Shown here piece by piece: positions 51,273 to 60,750 of a stretch of 64,000 nucleotides of DNA. Origin of the DNA: Streptomyces filipinensis (lineage in GTDB: Bacteria > Actinomycetota > Actinomycetes > Streptomycetales > Streptomycetaceae). The position numbers were made by a program, and so were the translations under genes. The DNA is taken from positions 32,552-96,551 of the forward strand of contig NZ_BMTD01000027.1 in NCBI RefSeq assembly GCF_014649495.1. The letters are read 5' to 3'. Positions within the stretch are counted from its first letter, which is position 1. Each line of letters starts with the position of its first letter. The notes beneath the pieces are model-generated. The model did no database searches. It saw nothing but the letters and a program-made list of their open reading frames with translations, and was not told the DNA's origin.

Positions 51273-52340
51273 TTACGCGGCCGCCAGCTTCGCCGCCGAG
51301 TCGGCGTCGACGCAGGCCTGGATCACCGAGTCGAGGTCGCCGTCCAGGACCTGGTCCAGGTTGTACGCCTTGAAGCCGACGCGGTGGTCCGAGATGCGGT
51401 TCTCCGGGAAGTTGTACGTGCGGATCTTCTCGGAGCGGTCGACCGTGCGGACCTGGCTGCGGCGGGCGTCGGCGGCCTCCCGCTCGGCCTCCTCCTGCGC
51501 CGCGGCGAGCAGCCTGGAGCGCAGGATACGCAGAGCCTGCTCCTTGTTCTGCAGCTGGCTCTTCTCGTTCTGGCAGGAGGCGACGACCCCGGTCGGAAGG
51601 TGCGTGATGCGCACCGCGGAGTCGGTGGTGTTGACGGACTGGCCGCCCGGGCCGGAGGACCGGTAGACGTCGATCCGCAGGTCGTTCGGGTTGATCTCCA
51701 CGTCCACCTCCTCGGCCTCGGGGGTGACGAGGACACCGGCGGCCGAGGTGTGGATACGTCCCTGGGACTCGGTGGCCGGCACGCGCTGCACGCGGTGCAC
51801 ACCGCCCTCGTACTTCAGCCGCGCCCACACGCCCTGGCCGGGTTCGAGCTGGCCGCGGGCCTTCACCGCGACCTGGACGTCCTTGTAGCCGCCCAGCTCG
51901 GACTCGGTGGCGTCGATGATCTCGGTCTTCCAGCCGGCGCGCTCGGCGTAGCGCAGGTACATGCGCAGCAGGTCGCCGGCGAACAGCGCCGACTCGTCGC
52001 CGCCCGCGCCCGCCTTGATCTCCAGGATGACGTCCTTGTCGTCACTCGGGTCGCGCGGGATCAGCAGGAGGCGCAGGCGCTCGGTCAGCTCCTCGCGCTG
52101 CTTCTCCAGCTCCTTGACCTCGGCCGCGAAGTCGGGGTCGTCCGCGGCGAGCTCGCGCGCGGTCTCCGCGTCGTCGCCGGTCTGCTTCCAGGAGCGGTAC
52201 GTGGCGACGATCGGGGTGAGCTCGGCGTAGCGCTTGTTCAGCTTGCGCGCGTTCGCCTGGTCGGCGTGGACCGACGGATCGGCGAGCTTCTTCTCCAGAT
52301 CAGCGTGTTCGGCGACGAGTTCGTCGACGGCCTCGAACAT
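51273..52340 (-). CDS. prfA: Peptide chain release factor 1
   Basis: 355 residues from the ATG at 52340 (AGGAGCCCAAG upstream). The UAA/UAG-recognition motif is PAT (188-190) and the peptidyl-hydrolysis motif GGQ is at 232-234 in SSGPGGQSVNTTDSAV. All RF1 domains are present. Shared operon with prmC and, upstream, rpmE. Confidence 0.96.
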   Translation of the reverse strand: MFEAVDELVAEHADLEKKLADPSVHADQANARKLNKRYAELTPIVATYRSWKQTGDDAETARELAADDPDFAAEVKELEKQREELTERLRLLLIPRDPSDDKDVILEIKAGAGGDESALFAGDLLRMYLRYAERAGWKTEIIDATESELGGYKDVQVAVKARGQLEPGQGVWARLKYEGGVHRVQRVPATESQGRIHTSAAGVLVTPEAEEVDVEINPNDLRIDVYRSSGPGGQSVNTTDSAVRITHLPTGVVASCQNEKSQLQNKEQALRILRSRLLAAAQEEAEREAADARRSQVRTVDRSEKIRTYNFPENRISDHRVGFKAYNLDQVLDGDLDSVIQACVDADSAAKLAAA

Positions 52341-52448
52341 CTTGGGCTCCTGTACTGCGGGTGAAGGGCTGGCGGCGACCAAAAACGCCGGTCCCGGCGC
52401 ACGCCCGGAGAGGGGGCGTGCGGCCGTGGACCGGCGAAATGGGGCTCG

Positions 52449-52670
52449 CTACTTCTTGGAGCCGGCGGCCTTGCCGAAGCGGGCCTCGAAGCGGGCCACA
52501 CGGCCACCGGTGTCGAGGATCTTCTGCTTGCCCGTGTAGAACGGGTGGCACTCGGAGCAGACCTCGGCCCGGATGGTGCCGGACTCGATGGTGCTACGGG
52601 TGGTGAACGACGCGCCGCAGGTGCAGCTGACCTGCGTCTCGACGTACGCGGGGTGGATGTCGCGCTTCAA
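52449..52670 (-). CDS. rpmE: 50S ribosomal protein L31 (zinc-binding form)
   Basis: 73 residues from a TTG start at 52670 with AGGAGA 4 nt upstream, the expected length for L31. Cys16, Cys18, Cys38 and Cys41 (SCTCGA, VCSECHP) form the zinc site, so this is the C+ paralogue, the one lost from the ribosome under zinc shortage. The TTG start is notable but well supported by the KRDIHPAYVETQV N-terminus. Confidence 0.95.
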   Translation of the reverse strand: MKRDIHPAYVETQVSCTCGASFTTRSTIESGTIRAEVCSECHPFYTGKQKILDTGGRVARFEARFGKAAGSKK

Positions 52671-52837
52671 GGTGTCTCCTAGGTTTCGGGAGGGCGCCGG
52701 GTCGCTGCCGCGGGATGCGGGAACGTGAACCGGAGCCGACGTACCAGTCTGCCAGGACTGGGGCCATCCACCCAAACCGGGGGTGCGGATGTTCTATTCC
52801 CGCGGGTGAGCCGCATACCGGTACGGCCCCGCGCCCC

Positions 52838-53977
52838 TCACGGCGCGTTCACCACGCCCTTGGCCTCGCCCGTGGCCGTGCCCTTCGTGGCCGACTTCGG
52901 GATCGGGCGGTCGTTCTTCAGGGCGTCCCACACCAGCTGGGCCTTCGCCTTCTGCATCAGGACCCGGTTGGGGTTGGCCGGGTCGTACTCGACCGGCATG
53001 GTGACCATGGTCATCTTCTTGGGGCCGATGCCCTTGAGACCGTTGGCGAAGTCGATCAGGGAGTTGACCGAGCCGATCTCGGAGTCGGTGGTGACGGTCT
53101 TGGTGGCGGTGTCGGCGAGGTCGTACAGCTTCTTCGGGCTGGTGAAGACGCCGACGTGCTTGACCTGGTTGATCAGCGCCTTGACGAAGGCCTGCTGGAG
53201 CTGGATCCGGCCCAGGTCGGAGCCGTCGCCGACGCCGTGCCGGGTGCGGACCAGCCCGAGGGCCTGCTGCCCGCTCAGGGTGTGGGTGCCGGCCGGCAGC
53301 TTCAGATGGCTCTGCGGGTCGTCGATGCGCTTGGTCGTGGTGACCGGGACTCCGCCGAGGTCGTCGATCAGCTTCTGGAAGCCCGCGAAGTCGACCTCCA
53401 GGTAGTGGTCCATGCGGATACCGGTGATCGACTCGACGGTCTTCACCGCGCAGGCCGCGCCGCCGGTGCCGTAGGCCTCGTTGAACATCACGCCGGACGC
53501 GGCCGGGTGCGTGGTGCCCTTGGTGTCGGTGCACCGGGGCCGGTCGATCAGGGTGTCCCGCGGGACGGAGACCACGCTGGCCTTCTTGTGGCCCTCGTAG
53601 ACGTGGACGATCATCGCCGTGTCGGAGCGGGCGCTGCCGTCGTCGACACCGCCGCCGAGCTTCTTGTTGGAGCCGGAGCGGGTGTCCGAGCCGAGGACCA
53701 GGATGTTCTCGGAGCCGTTGTCGATCTTCGAGGGGCGGTCGTTGCCGAGGGCCTGGTCGATGTCCACGCTCTTGAGGTTGCCGTTGAGCTTGAAGTACAG
53801 GTACCCGACGCCCGTACCCCCCAGCACCACCACGCCGGCGGCCGTCCAGGCCGTGGCCAGCAGGGCCTTGCGGCGCTTGCTGCGGGCCTTGCGGCGGCGG
53901 CCCTTGCCTCGCGTGCGGGAACCGGTCGCGCCCGGCTCGGGTATGACGGGCTCCGGCGTGGTCTGGGCGGACAACAT
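52838..53977 (-). CDS. LytR-CpsA-Psr (LCP) family protein
   Basis: A 379-residue protein with a cytoplasmic Arg/Lys-rich N-terminus (KGRRRKARSKRRKA), one span (about 38-61) and an extracellular LCP domain from about 85 (ENILVLGSDTRSG, RSDTAMIVHVYEG, ASVVSVPRDTLID). LCP proteins attach teichoic acids, capsules or similar glycopolymers to peptidoglycan, and this one may use products of the WecA-type transferase encoded about 7 kb away. The C-terminal 40 residues are a polar tail. Confidence 0.9.
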   Translation of the reverse strand: MLSAQTTPEPVIPEPGATGSRTRGKGRRRKARSKRRKALLATAWTAAGVVVLGGTGVGYLYFKLNGNLKSVDIDQALGNDRPSKIDNGSENILVLGSDTRSGSNKKLGGGVDDGSARSDTAMIVHVYEGHKKASVVSVPRDTLIDRPRCTDTKGTTHPAASGVMFNEAYGTGGAACAVKTVESITGIRMDHYLEVDFAGFQKLIDDLGGVPVTTTKRIDDPQSHLKLPAGTHTLSGQQALGLVRTRHGVGDGSDLGRIQLQQAFVKALINQVKHVGVFTSPKKLYDLADTATKTVTTDSEIGSVNSLIDFANGLKGIGPKKMTMVTMPVEYDPANPNRVLMQKAKAQLVWDALKNDRPIPKSATKGTATGEAKGVVNAP

Positions 53978-54091
53978 CGCTCCTAGGTCTCGTCGGTCGG
54001 ATACCCCCTGCTTTCAGGGTCAGGCGCGGTCGGTACCGCTCCATCGTCGCTCCGCAGGGTCAGACGGAGAAACTCGGGAAAGAGTTGCACA

Positions 54092-54132
54092 ACGCACAGT
54101 GCCCACCGCGTACGGCGATGGGCACTGTGCGT
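54092..54132 (-). terminator. Terminator after the serine protease gene
   Basis: Arms 54092-54105 and 54119-54132 (ACGCACAGTGCCCA and its complement) pair perfectly over 14 bp around a 13-nt loop, 39 bp past the protease stop. Confidence 0.75.
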
Positions 54133-54170
54133 AGTCACTTCATGCGAGCGGATCACGCTCACCTGCGGTT

Positions 54171-55961
54171 TCAGCCCCAGATGTCGTACGCCTGGAAGCC
54201 GGTGCCGGACGAGATCCTTGTGGCAAAGATCTCGCTTGTGGCCTTTCCGGTGCCCTTGTACAGATACAGGGTGCCGCCCGGGGTGCGGGCCAGGAGGTCG
54301 GCCCTGCCGTCGCCGCTGACGTCGCCGACCGCGTCGAAGGCGTCGTAGCCGGTCCAGGCGCTGCGCACCTTGATCCGGGCGGAGAAGGCGCCCGAGCCGG
54401 ACCTGCCGGTGCCCCGGTACAGGTACAGGTCGTCGGTGCCGGCCTGGCGGGCGAGCAGGTCGGCCTTGCCGTCGCCGGTCAGGTCCCCGTGTCCGCGCAC
54501 CGAGTTGTACTGGTCCCAGCCGGTGCCGACCTCGGCCCGCGAGCCGAAGGTGCCGTTGCCGTTGCCCGGGTACAGCCACATCGTGCCGCCCGAGTCGACG
54601 GAGAGCACATCGGGCTTGTAGTCGCCGGTGAGGTCGCCCGCGACGACGATCCGCTTGCGGGTCCCCCAGCCGCTGAAGATCTTCGTCGTGGCCCATGACC
54701 CGTCGGTGCGGGCGCTGTTGAGGACGAAGTGGTCCCAGTACACGTCACCGGTGGAGCTGACCCGGTAGACGAGGTCCTGGTAGCCGTCGCGGTTGAGGTC
54801 GGCCTGGAGCACCAGGTCGGTGCCGCTCCAGTCGCCCAGCGAGGTCCGGGCGCCGAACGAGCTGCCGGTGGAGTCCTTCTCGTAGCCGGTCTTCGTGGAG
54901 GAGCTGCGCACGAAGAGGTCGGCCTTGCCGTCGCCGGCGCTCAGGTTGGTGTCGTCGATCTGCGGGTAGGCGGCGCCGACGTACGTGGAGACCTTGGTGA
55001 AGACGCTGTAGTAGCCCTTCTCCACACAGTCCTTCACACCCCAGGAGACGACGCCGACGATCCGGCCGCCCACCACCAGCGGCCCGCCGGAGTCGCCGTT
55101 GCAGCTCGCCCGGGTACCGGTGTCACTGCCGGACTGCGTGCCCGCGCAGACCATGTGCCCGGCGACGTAGTCGCTGCCGTAGACCCCCGTACAGGTGCTG
55201 TCGGCGTGCAGGGTCAGCGTGCCGGTCTCCAGCGTCTGGGAGATGTCGTCGCTGGTGGAGCTGGTGCGGCCCCAGCCGTAGACGGTGGCGCTGGTGCCAC
55301 CGGCGTAGGAGGCGGTGTCGCCGGACGTGGTCATCCGGATCGGCGTGGCGCTGACCGGGACGTCCAGGGTGAGGACGGCGATGTCGTTGTCGATGGCCGT
55401 CGCGCTGTACGACGGGTGGTTCCACTGGCGCAGGACCCCGGTGGCCTGGCCCCCGTGCAGGTCCGCGGAGCCGCCGGAGCCGGTGGTGGGCAGCTGGTCG
55501 GTGCCGGTGACTACGGCGCCGTACTTGTTCCAGTCGTAGCCCTTGACGCAGTGCGCCGCCGTGAGGATCTTCGTCGGCGACACGACCGAGCCGCCGCAGA
55601 AGAAGCCCACGTCGTCGCTGGTGTCGGTGGTGCCCTTGTCGTCGTGGTACCAGAGCTGGGCCATCCAGGGCGCCGCGGAGATGGTGGTCTCGTTGCCACC
55701 AACGACCTTCGGCGAGACGTGCGACGGGCTGCCGCTCGTCGCCGGCGCGCTGGTGCGGTCGGCCCCGGCGATGCGCTGCGCCAGGGTGGCCTGGGACGGC
55801 TGGCTGACGACGGGGCTGCCGGCCGGTCTCGGCAGCGCGGTGGCGGCACCGGCGGAGGTCGTCAGCAGCGCGGCGGTCACGGCGGCGGCGACACCGGCCG
55901 CGGCGAGGGGCAGGCCGACACGTATACGCCGTCTGTGCCGCCCGGGCAGGGGCATGAGCAA
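54171..55961 (-). CDS. Secreted trypsin-like serine protease with C-terminal FG-GAP/VCBS repeats
   Basis: A 596-residue protein. The N-terminal signal peptide is about 1-42 (RIRVGLPLAAAGVAAAVTAA... to SAGAATA). Propeptide follows to KVVGGN (85-90), the trypsin activation site. The protease domain carries His137 (LTAAHC), Asp193 (DNDIAVL) and Ser291 (CNGDSGGPL). From about 340 there are four or five beta-propeller-like repeats ending in the D-x-[DN]-x-D-G motif (DLNRDGYQDL, DLTGDYKPDV, DLTGDGKADLLARQ, DVSGDGRADLLAR), calcium-binding and probably adhesive. It interrupts the otherwise conserved rho-rpmE neighbourhood. Confidence 0.9.
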   Translation of the reverse strand: MLMPLPGRHRRRIRVGLPLAAAGVAAAVTAALLTTSAGAATALPRPAGSPVVSQPSQATLAQRIAGADRTSAPATSGSPSHVSPKVVGGNETTISAAPWMAQLWYHDDKGTTDTSDDVGFFCGGSVVSPTKILTAAHCVKGYDWNKYGAVVTGTDQLPTTGSGGSADLHGGQATGVLRQWNHPSYSATAIDNDIAVLTLDVPVSATPIRMTTSGDTASYAGGTSATVYGWGRTSSTSDDISQTLETGTLTLHADSTCTGVYGSDYVAGHMVCAGTQSGSDTGTRASCNGDSGGPLVVGGRIVGVVSWGVKDCVEKGYYSVFTKVSTYVGAAYPQIDDTNLSAGDGKADLFVRSSSTKTGYEKDSTGSSFGARTSLGDWSGTDLVLQADLNRDGYQDLVYRVSSTGDVYWDHFVLNSARTDGSWATTKIFSGWGTRKRIVVAGDLTGDYKPDVLSVDSGGTMWLYPGNGNGTFGSRAEVGTGWDQYNSVRGHGDLTGDGKADLLARQAGTDDLYLYRGTGRSGSGAFSARIKVRSAWTGYDAFDAVGDVSGDGRADLLARTPGGTLYLYKGTGKATSEIFATRISSGTGFQAYDIWG

Positions 55962-56030
55962 GGGAGGACCCCCAGGGGGAGAGGAGAGGGAAGGGGCGCG
56001 TGGTGCGATCCCGTACCTCTCAGCGCCAAA

Positions 56031-56067
56031 AGGCCGCCCCCCGTCACTTACGGACGGGGGGCGGCCT
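56031..56067 (-). terminator. Terminator after rho (15-bp perfect stem)
   Basis: Arms 56031-56045 and 56053-56067 pair perfectly over 15 bp with a 7-nt loop. On the minus strand TTTT follows the stem directly, so this is a canonical intrinsic terminator behind the rho gene. Confidence 0.88.
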
Positions 56068-56104
56068 CGGCGACCCGGGGGCGCGGCGGGGAAGTCCCCT
56101 GCGA

Positions 56105-58081
56105 CTAGTCGCCGTTACCCGGCGTCGGCGTCGTCTTCTGAATCTGCATCAGGAACTCGACGTTCGACTTGGTCTGCTTCATCTTGTCCAGCAGGAGCTC
56201 GATCGCCTGCTGCTGGTCCAGCGCGTGCAGGACGCGGCGGAGCTTCCAGACGACGGCCAGCTCCTCGTTGCCGAGCAGGATCTCTTCCTTACGGGTACCG
56301 GACGCGTCCACGTCCACCGCCGGGAAGATGCGCTTGTCGGCGAGCTTCCGGTCGAGCTTGAGCTCCATGTTGCCGGTGCCCTTGAACTCCTCGAAGATCA
56401 CCTCGTCCATGCGGGACCCGGTGTCCACCAGCGCGGTGGCGAGGATGGTCAGCGAGCCGCCGTCCTCGATGTTCCGGGCCGCACCGAAGAACCGCTTCGG
56501 CGGGTACAGGGCGGTCGAGTCGACACCACCGGACAGGATGCGGCCGGAAGCAGGCGCGGCCAGGTTGTACGCACGGCCCAGACGCGTGATGGAGTCGAGC
56601 AGCACCACCACGTCGTGCCCCAGCTCGACGAGCCGCTTGGCGCGCTCGATGGCGAGCTCGGCGACCGTCGTGTGGTCCTCGGCCGGACGGTCGAAGGTCG
56701 AGGAGATGACCTCGCCCTTGACCGACCGCTGCATGTCGGTGACCTCTTCCGGACGCTCGTCGACGAGGACGACCATCAGGTGGCACTCGGGGTTGTTGTG
56801 CGTGATCGCGTTGGCGATCGCCTGCATGATCATGGTCTTACCGGTCTTCGGCGGGGCCACGATCAGACCGCGCTGGCCCTTACCGATCGGCGAGACCAGG
56901 TCGATGATGCGGGTGGTGAGCACGCCCGGGTCCGTCTCCAGGCGGAGGCGGTCCTGCGGGTAGAGCGGGGTCAGCTTGTTGAACTCCGGGCGGCCACGCC
57001 CGTGTTCGGGCGCCATGCCGTTGACGGAGTCGAGGCGGACCAGCGCGTTGAACTTCTCGCGGCGCTCGCCCTCCTTCGGCTGGCGGACCGCACCGGTGAT
57101 GTGGTCACCCTTGCGCAGGCCGTTCTTGCGGACCTGGGCGAGGGAGACGTACACGTCGTTCGGGCCCGGCAGGTAGCCGGAGGTCCGGATGAAGGCGTAG
57201 TTGTCGAGGATGTCCAGGATGCCCGCGACCGGGATCAGGACGTCGTCCTCGGCGAGCTGCGGCTCGACTGCCATGTCGTCGCGGCCACGGCGGCCACGGC
57301 GGTCGCGGTAGCGGCCGCGACGGCCACGACGGCCACCCTCGAAGTCGTCGTCGTCCTGCGGGCCGGCGTTGCGGTCCTGACGGCCGCCGCCCTGCTGCTG
57401 GCCCTGCTGCTGGCGGTCCTGACGGCCGCCGCCCTGCTGGTCGTCGCCCTTGCCGCGGCGGTCACGGTCGCGGTCACGGCCGCGCTCGCGGCGGTCACGG
57501 CGGCCACGGCCCTCGCCGTCACCGGCGTCGCCCTTGGCCTCGCCCTGCTGCTGCGCGGGCGTCTCGGCCTTGGACTCGGTCTTCGCCTCGGCGGCGACCG
57601 TCTCGGCGCTGTTCGCGGCGGGGCTGCCGGCCTCGGCGGTGGCGCGGCGGCGACGGCGCTCGGTCGGGGCGTCGTCGGAGGCCGGCTGGCCGGGGATCTC
57701 GATCTGCTGCTGGGCCACGGCCTGCTCGGCGGGGGCCTCGGCCTTCTTCTCGCCGTCGACGGCGGCCTCACCCGTACGGGCCTTGGAGGTGGCGCGGCGC
57801 TTGGGCTTGGTCTCGGTGGCGGCCTCGGCCTTGGGGGCGGCGCCCCCGGCGGCCTGCGCCTCCTTGATGACCTCGATCAGCTGGCTCTTGCGCATCCGCG
57901 CGGTGCCCCTGATGCCGAGGCCCGAGGCGACCTGCTGCAGCTCGGCCAGCACCATGCCCTCAAGGCCGGTACCACGGCGCCGCCGGGAGCCGGCACCGGT
58001 GGCAGGCGCGGAGGCGTCCGTGGCGGGCGCGGCAGCGGTCTCCTCGACACGTGCGCCCATCAGATCGGTGGTGTCGCTCAC
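56105..58081 (-). CDS. rho: Transcription termination factor Rho, with large N-terminal insertion
   Basis: A 658-residue hexameric RNA helicase, against 419 in E. coli. Residues 37-78 form the Rho_N helical domain. Residues 80 to about 273 are an insertion: first Ala/Glu/Lys, then a tract of Arg/Asp/Gly/Gln (RRDRRERGRDRDRD, GGGRQDRQQQGQQQGGGRQ). The cold-shock RNA-binding domain follows (VAGILDILDNYAFIRTSGYL), then the ATPase with Walker A PPKTGKT and Walker B VVVLLDSITRLGRAYN. High-GC actinobacterial Rho proteins share such insertions, which widen RNA binding. Confidence 0.95.
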   Translation of the reverse strand: MSDTTDLMGARVEETAAAPATDASAPATGAGSRRRRGTGLEGMVLAELQQVASGLGIRGTARMRKSQLIEVIKEAQAAGGAAPKAEAATETKPKRRATSKARTGEAAVDGEKKAEAPAEQAVAQQQIEIPGQPASDDAPTERRRRRATAEAGSPAANSAETVAAEAKTESKAETPAQQQGEAKGDAGDGEGRGRRDRRERGRDRDRDRRGKGDDQQGGGRQDRQQQGQQQGGGRQDRNAGPQDDDDFEGGRRGRRGRYRDRRGRRGRDDMAVEPQLAEDDVLIPVAGILDILDNYAFIRTSGYLPGPNDVYVSLAQVRKNGLRKGDHITGAVRQPKEGERREKFNALVRLDSVNGMAPEHGRGRPEFNKLTPLYPQDRLRLETDPGVLTTRIIDLVSPIGKGQRGLIVAPPKTGKTMIMQAIANAITHNNPECHLMVVLVDERPEEVTDMQRSVKGEVISSTFDRPAEDHTTVAELAIERAKRLVELGHDVVVLLDSITRLGRAYNLAAPASGRILSGGVDSTALYPPKRFFGAARNIEDGGSLTILATALVDTGSRMDEVIFEEFKGTGNMELKLDRKLADKRIFPAVDVDASGTRKEEILLGNEELAVVWKLRRVLHALDQQQAIELLLDKMKQTKSNVEFLMQIQKTTPTPGNGD

Positions 58082-58485
58082 GAAGGGTCCTTCCCTGGAG
58101 CGGACGTCGGCCTGTCTGGCTCGGCGACCGGTTGTGCTGTCCGGCTACGGTCCTGTCTTCCGTGAACCGTGCCGGGGCGGTGGTCCGCCAAAGCGGCGGA
58201 GGAAATGTACGGTGATTGGCGCTTCCGCGAGCCGTGGCACCCAGTGTCACGTGGCGTGGTAGCACCGATTCCGGAGCGTGCCCGGCGGCCCGCTCAGTGT
58301 CCGCATACGACGTACTGCCCAGGTACGGCGCACGGAACACGGAGTGGCGTGGGAGGCTCCCGGAAGAATGTCTGTCCCGGACTGGGACACGAGGCACCTC
58401 GCCATGGTGGGGTCGGGTGCAGACTTGAGATTAACACTACCGGATCCAACAAACATTCCCCCTCTCCAAATCCGGCAACCGTGTG
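58082..58485 (-). other. Intergenic region thrB-rho, rho leader
   Basis: A 404-bp gap containing no supportable gene. On the minus strand it is the rho leader. It has a hairpin TGTCCC-ggact-GGGACA (58373-58389) and a relatively AT-rich stretch (58425-58470) that may hold the rho promoter; TAGTGT or TAATCT there could be a -10, but no -35 fits well. A long leader would suit autoregulation by Rho-dependent attenuation. Confidence 0.5.
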
Positions 58486-59403
58486 TCAGGTCGCAAGCGG
58501 CAGCACGCTCGCTCCCTGCAGGTCCAGGCTCAGCCGGTTGGCGGCCCAGTCGGTGCCGGCCAGGGCCTCCACCTTGTCGGCGGTGCCCGCGTCGGCGAGG
58601 GCCATCACGGTGGGGCCGGCGCCCGAGATGACGGCCGGGACGCCCTCCGCGCGCAGCCGCTGCACCAGCGCCGTGCTCTCCGGCATGGCCGGGGCGCGGT
58701 ACTCCTGGTGGAGGCGGTCCTCGGTGGCGGGCAGCAGCAGCTCGGGGCGCCGGGTGAGGGCCTCGACGAGCAGGGCGGCACGGCCCGCGTTGACGGCGGC
58801 GTCGACGTGCGGCACGGTGCGCGGCAGCAGACCGCGCGCGGTCTCGGTGAGAACCGGCTTTCCGGGCACGAAAACCACCGGAACGATGGAATCGTTCGGC
58901 TCCATCCTGATCGCCCGGGCGGCGCCGGCCTCCATCCAGGACAGGGTGAAGCCGCCGAGCAGACACGCGGCCACGTTGTCCGGATGGCCTTCGATCTCGG
59001 TGGCCAGTTCCAGCAGTGCCGCGTCGTCCAGACGGGCCTCGCCGCCTATGGTCACGGCGCGGGCGGCGACGATGCCGGCACAGATGGCGGCGGAGGAGGA
59101 GCCCAGGCCGCGGCCGTGCGGAATGCGGTTGGCGCAGACGATCTCCAGGCCGCGGGGCTGGCCGCCCAGCAGATCGAACGCGGTACGCAGGGAGCGGACG
59201 AGCAGGTGAGACTCGTCACGCGGGAGGGTCTCGCTGCCCTCCCCCGCGATGTCGATGTGCAGCCCGGTGTCGGCCACCCGGACGACCACGTCGTCGTAGA
59301 GCCCCAGCGCCAGGCCGAGGGCGTCGAAGCCCGGGCCGAGATTGGCGCTGGTGGCGGGAACGCGCACCCGGACGGCGGCGGCGCGGAACGCTGGACCGGC
59401 CAT
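58486..59403 (-). CDS. thrB: Homoserine kinase
   Basis: A 305-residue GHMP kinase. Motifs: VRVPATSANLGPGFDALGLAL (N-terminal), the ATP loop RIPHGRGLGSSSAAICAG, and the C-terminal VISGAGPTVMAL. It phosphorylates homoserine for threonine synthesis. The ATG at 59403 is chosen because the GHMP domain begins there; AAGGAGAG lies 10 nt before. It follows thrC with a 282-bp gap, in which I see no clear signal. Confidence 0.94.
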   Translation of the reverse strand: MAGPAFRAAAVRVRVPATSANLGPGFDALGLALGLYDDVVVRVADTGLHIDIAGEGSETLPRDESHLLVRSLRTAFDLLGGQPRGLEIVCANRIPHGRGLGSSSAAICAGIVAARAVTIGGEARLDDAALLELATEIEGHPDNVAACLLGGFTLSWMEAGAARAIRMEPNDSIVPVVFVPGKPVLTETARGLLPRTVPHVDAAVNAGRAALLVEALTRRPELLLPATEDRLHQEYRAPAMPESTALVQRLRAEGVPAVISGAGPTVMALADAGTADKVEALAGTDWAANRLSLDLQGASVLPLAT

Positions 59404-59685
59404 CGCTCGTTGACTCTCCTTGAGCTGCGTGACTGTCGAGTGGCGATCGATCGAGTTCGACGGCCACCCGGTGGACATCCGATGACGTACGAAGACCCGT
59501 CGGGGCGCGGAGACGGCGCGGCCCCGTGCCACACGCGAGGGCATATGCGGTGGGCGGGTTCAGTACAGCCTATCGAAGGAAGGTTCTGTGGCGACATAGG
59601 GCGCACAGGAGGCGCACGATGCGTGTCGCAAGCCCCCTGTGCACCCTTCCCAGAGATCTCCGCCTGTCAGCGGCGGACGGGACCG

Positions 59686-60744
59686 TCAGGCGAGGCCGAG
59701 GCGCTCGGCCGCGGCGGCCGCGTCGACCGGCACGGTGACGGGCTGCGGGGCGCCGGCGACGGCCCAGTCGGGGTCCTTCAGACCGTTGCCGGTGACCGTG
59801 CAGACGATCTTCTGGCCCGGGTCGACCCTGCCCTGCTCGGCGGCCTTGAGCAGACCGGCCACGGAGGCGGCGGAGGCGGGCTCCACGAAGACGCCCTCCT
59901 GCGCGGCCAACAGACGGTAGGCGCGCAGGATTTCACGGTCCGTCACCTCGTCGATGGCGCCACCCGACTCGTCGCGCGCGGCGAGGGCGTACTGCCAGGA
60001 GGCCGGGTTGCCGATGCGGATGGCGGTGGCGATGGTCGAGGGGTCCTTGACGACCTCACCCCGCACGATCGGGGCGCTGCCGGAGGCCTGGAAGCCCCAC
60101 ATGCGAGGGGTCTTCGTGGCGATGCCGTCGGCGGCGTACTCCCTGTAGCCCTTCCAGTAGGCGGTGATGTTGCCCGCGTTGCCGACCGGGAGGACGTGGA
60201 TGTCGGGCGCGTCGCCGAGCATGTCCACGATCTCGAAGGCGGCCGTCTTCTGGCCCTCGATACGCACCGGGTTGACCGAATTGACCAGCGCCACCGGGTA
60301 GTTCTCGCTCAGCGAGCGGGCGAGGGTCAGGCAGTCGTCGAAGTTGCCGTCGACCTGGAGGATCTTCGCGCCGTGCACCAGGGCCTGGCCCATCTTGCCG
60401 AGCGCGATCTTGCCCTGCGGCACGAGAACGGCCGAAACCATGCCGGCCCGCACCGCGTAGGCGGCGGCGGAGGCGGACGTGTTGCCGGTGGAGGCGCAGA
60501 TGACCGCCTTCGCCCCCTCCTCCTTGGCCTTGGAGATGGCCATGGTCATGCCACGGTCCTTGAAGGAGCCGGTGGGGTTGGCCCCCTCCACCTTCAGGTG
60601 GACCTCACAGCCCGTGCGCTCGGAGAGCACCTGCGCGGGCACGAGGGGCGTGCCGCCCTCGCGGAGCGTCACGACCGGCGTGGTGTCGGATACCGGCAGC
60701 CTGTCCCGGTACTCCTCGATGATTCCGCGCCACTGGTGAGTCAT
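59686..60744 (-). CDS. thrC: Threonine synthase
   Basis: A 352-residue fold-type II PLP enzyme. The PLP lysine is K62 in NPTGSFKDRGM. The ASTGNTSASAAAYA phosphate-binding region and LPVGNAGNITAYWKG are family motifs. It converts O-phosphohomoserine to threonine. The gene lies 6 bp downstream of hom, so the two are co-transcribed. Confidence 0.95.
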   Translation of the reverse strand: MTHQWRGIIEEYRDRLPVSDTTPVVTLREGGTPLVPAQVLSERTGCEVHLKVEGANPTGSFKDRGMTMAISKAKEEGAKAVICASTGNTSASAAAYAVRAGMVSAVLVPQGKIALGKMGQALVHGAKILQVDGNFDDCLTLARSLSENYPVALVNSVNPVRIEGQKTAAFEIVDMLGDAPDIHVLPVGNAGNITAYWKGYREYAADGIATKTPRMWGFQASGSAPIVRGEVVKDPSTIATAIRIGNPASWQYALAARDESGGAIDEVTDREILRAYRLLAAQEGVFVEPASAASVAGLLKAAEQGRVDPGQKIVCTVTGNGLKDPDWAVAGAPQPVTVPVDAAAAAERLGLA

Positions 60745-60750
60745 TGCTGG

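Noticed and set aside
56031..56067. The 15-bp perfect repeat after rho as a regulator-binding site
   Set aside because: The stem is followed directly by TTTT on the rho coding strand and sits just after the stop, so an intrinsic terminator explains it fully.
58082..58485. Riboswitch in the 404-bp rho/thrB gap
   Set aside because: I found only one short hairpin and no conserved core of a known riboswitch class; threonine-type leaders are not expected before rho.
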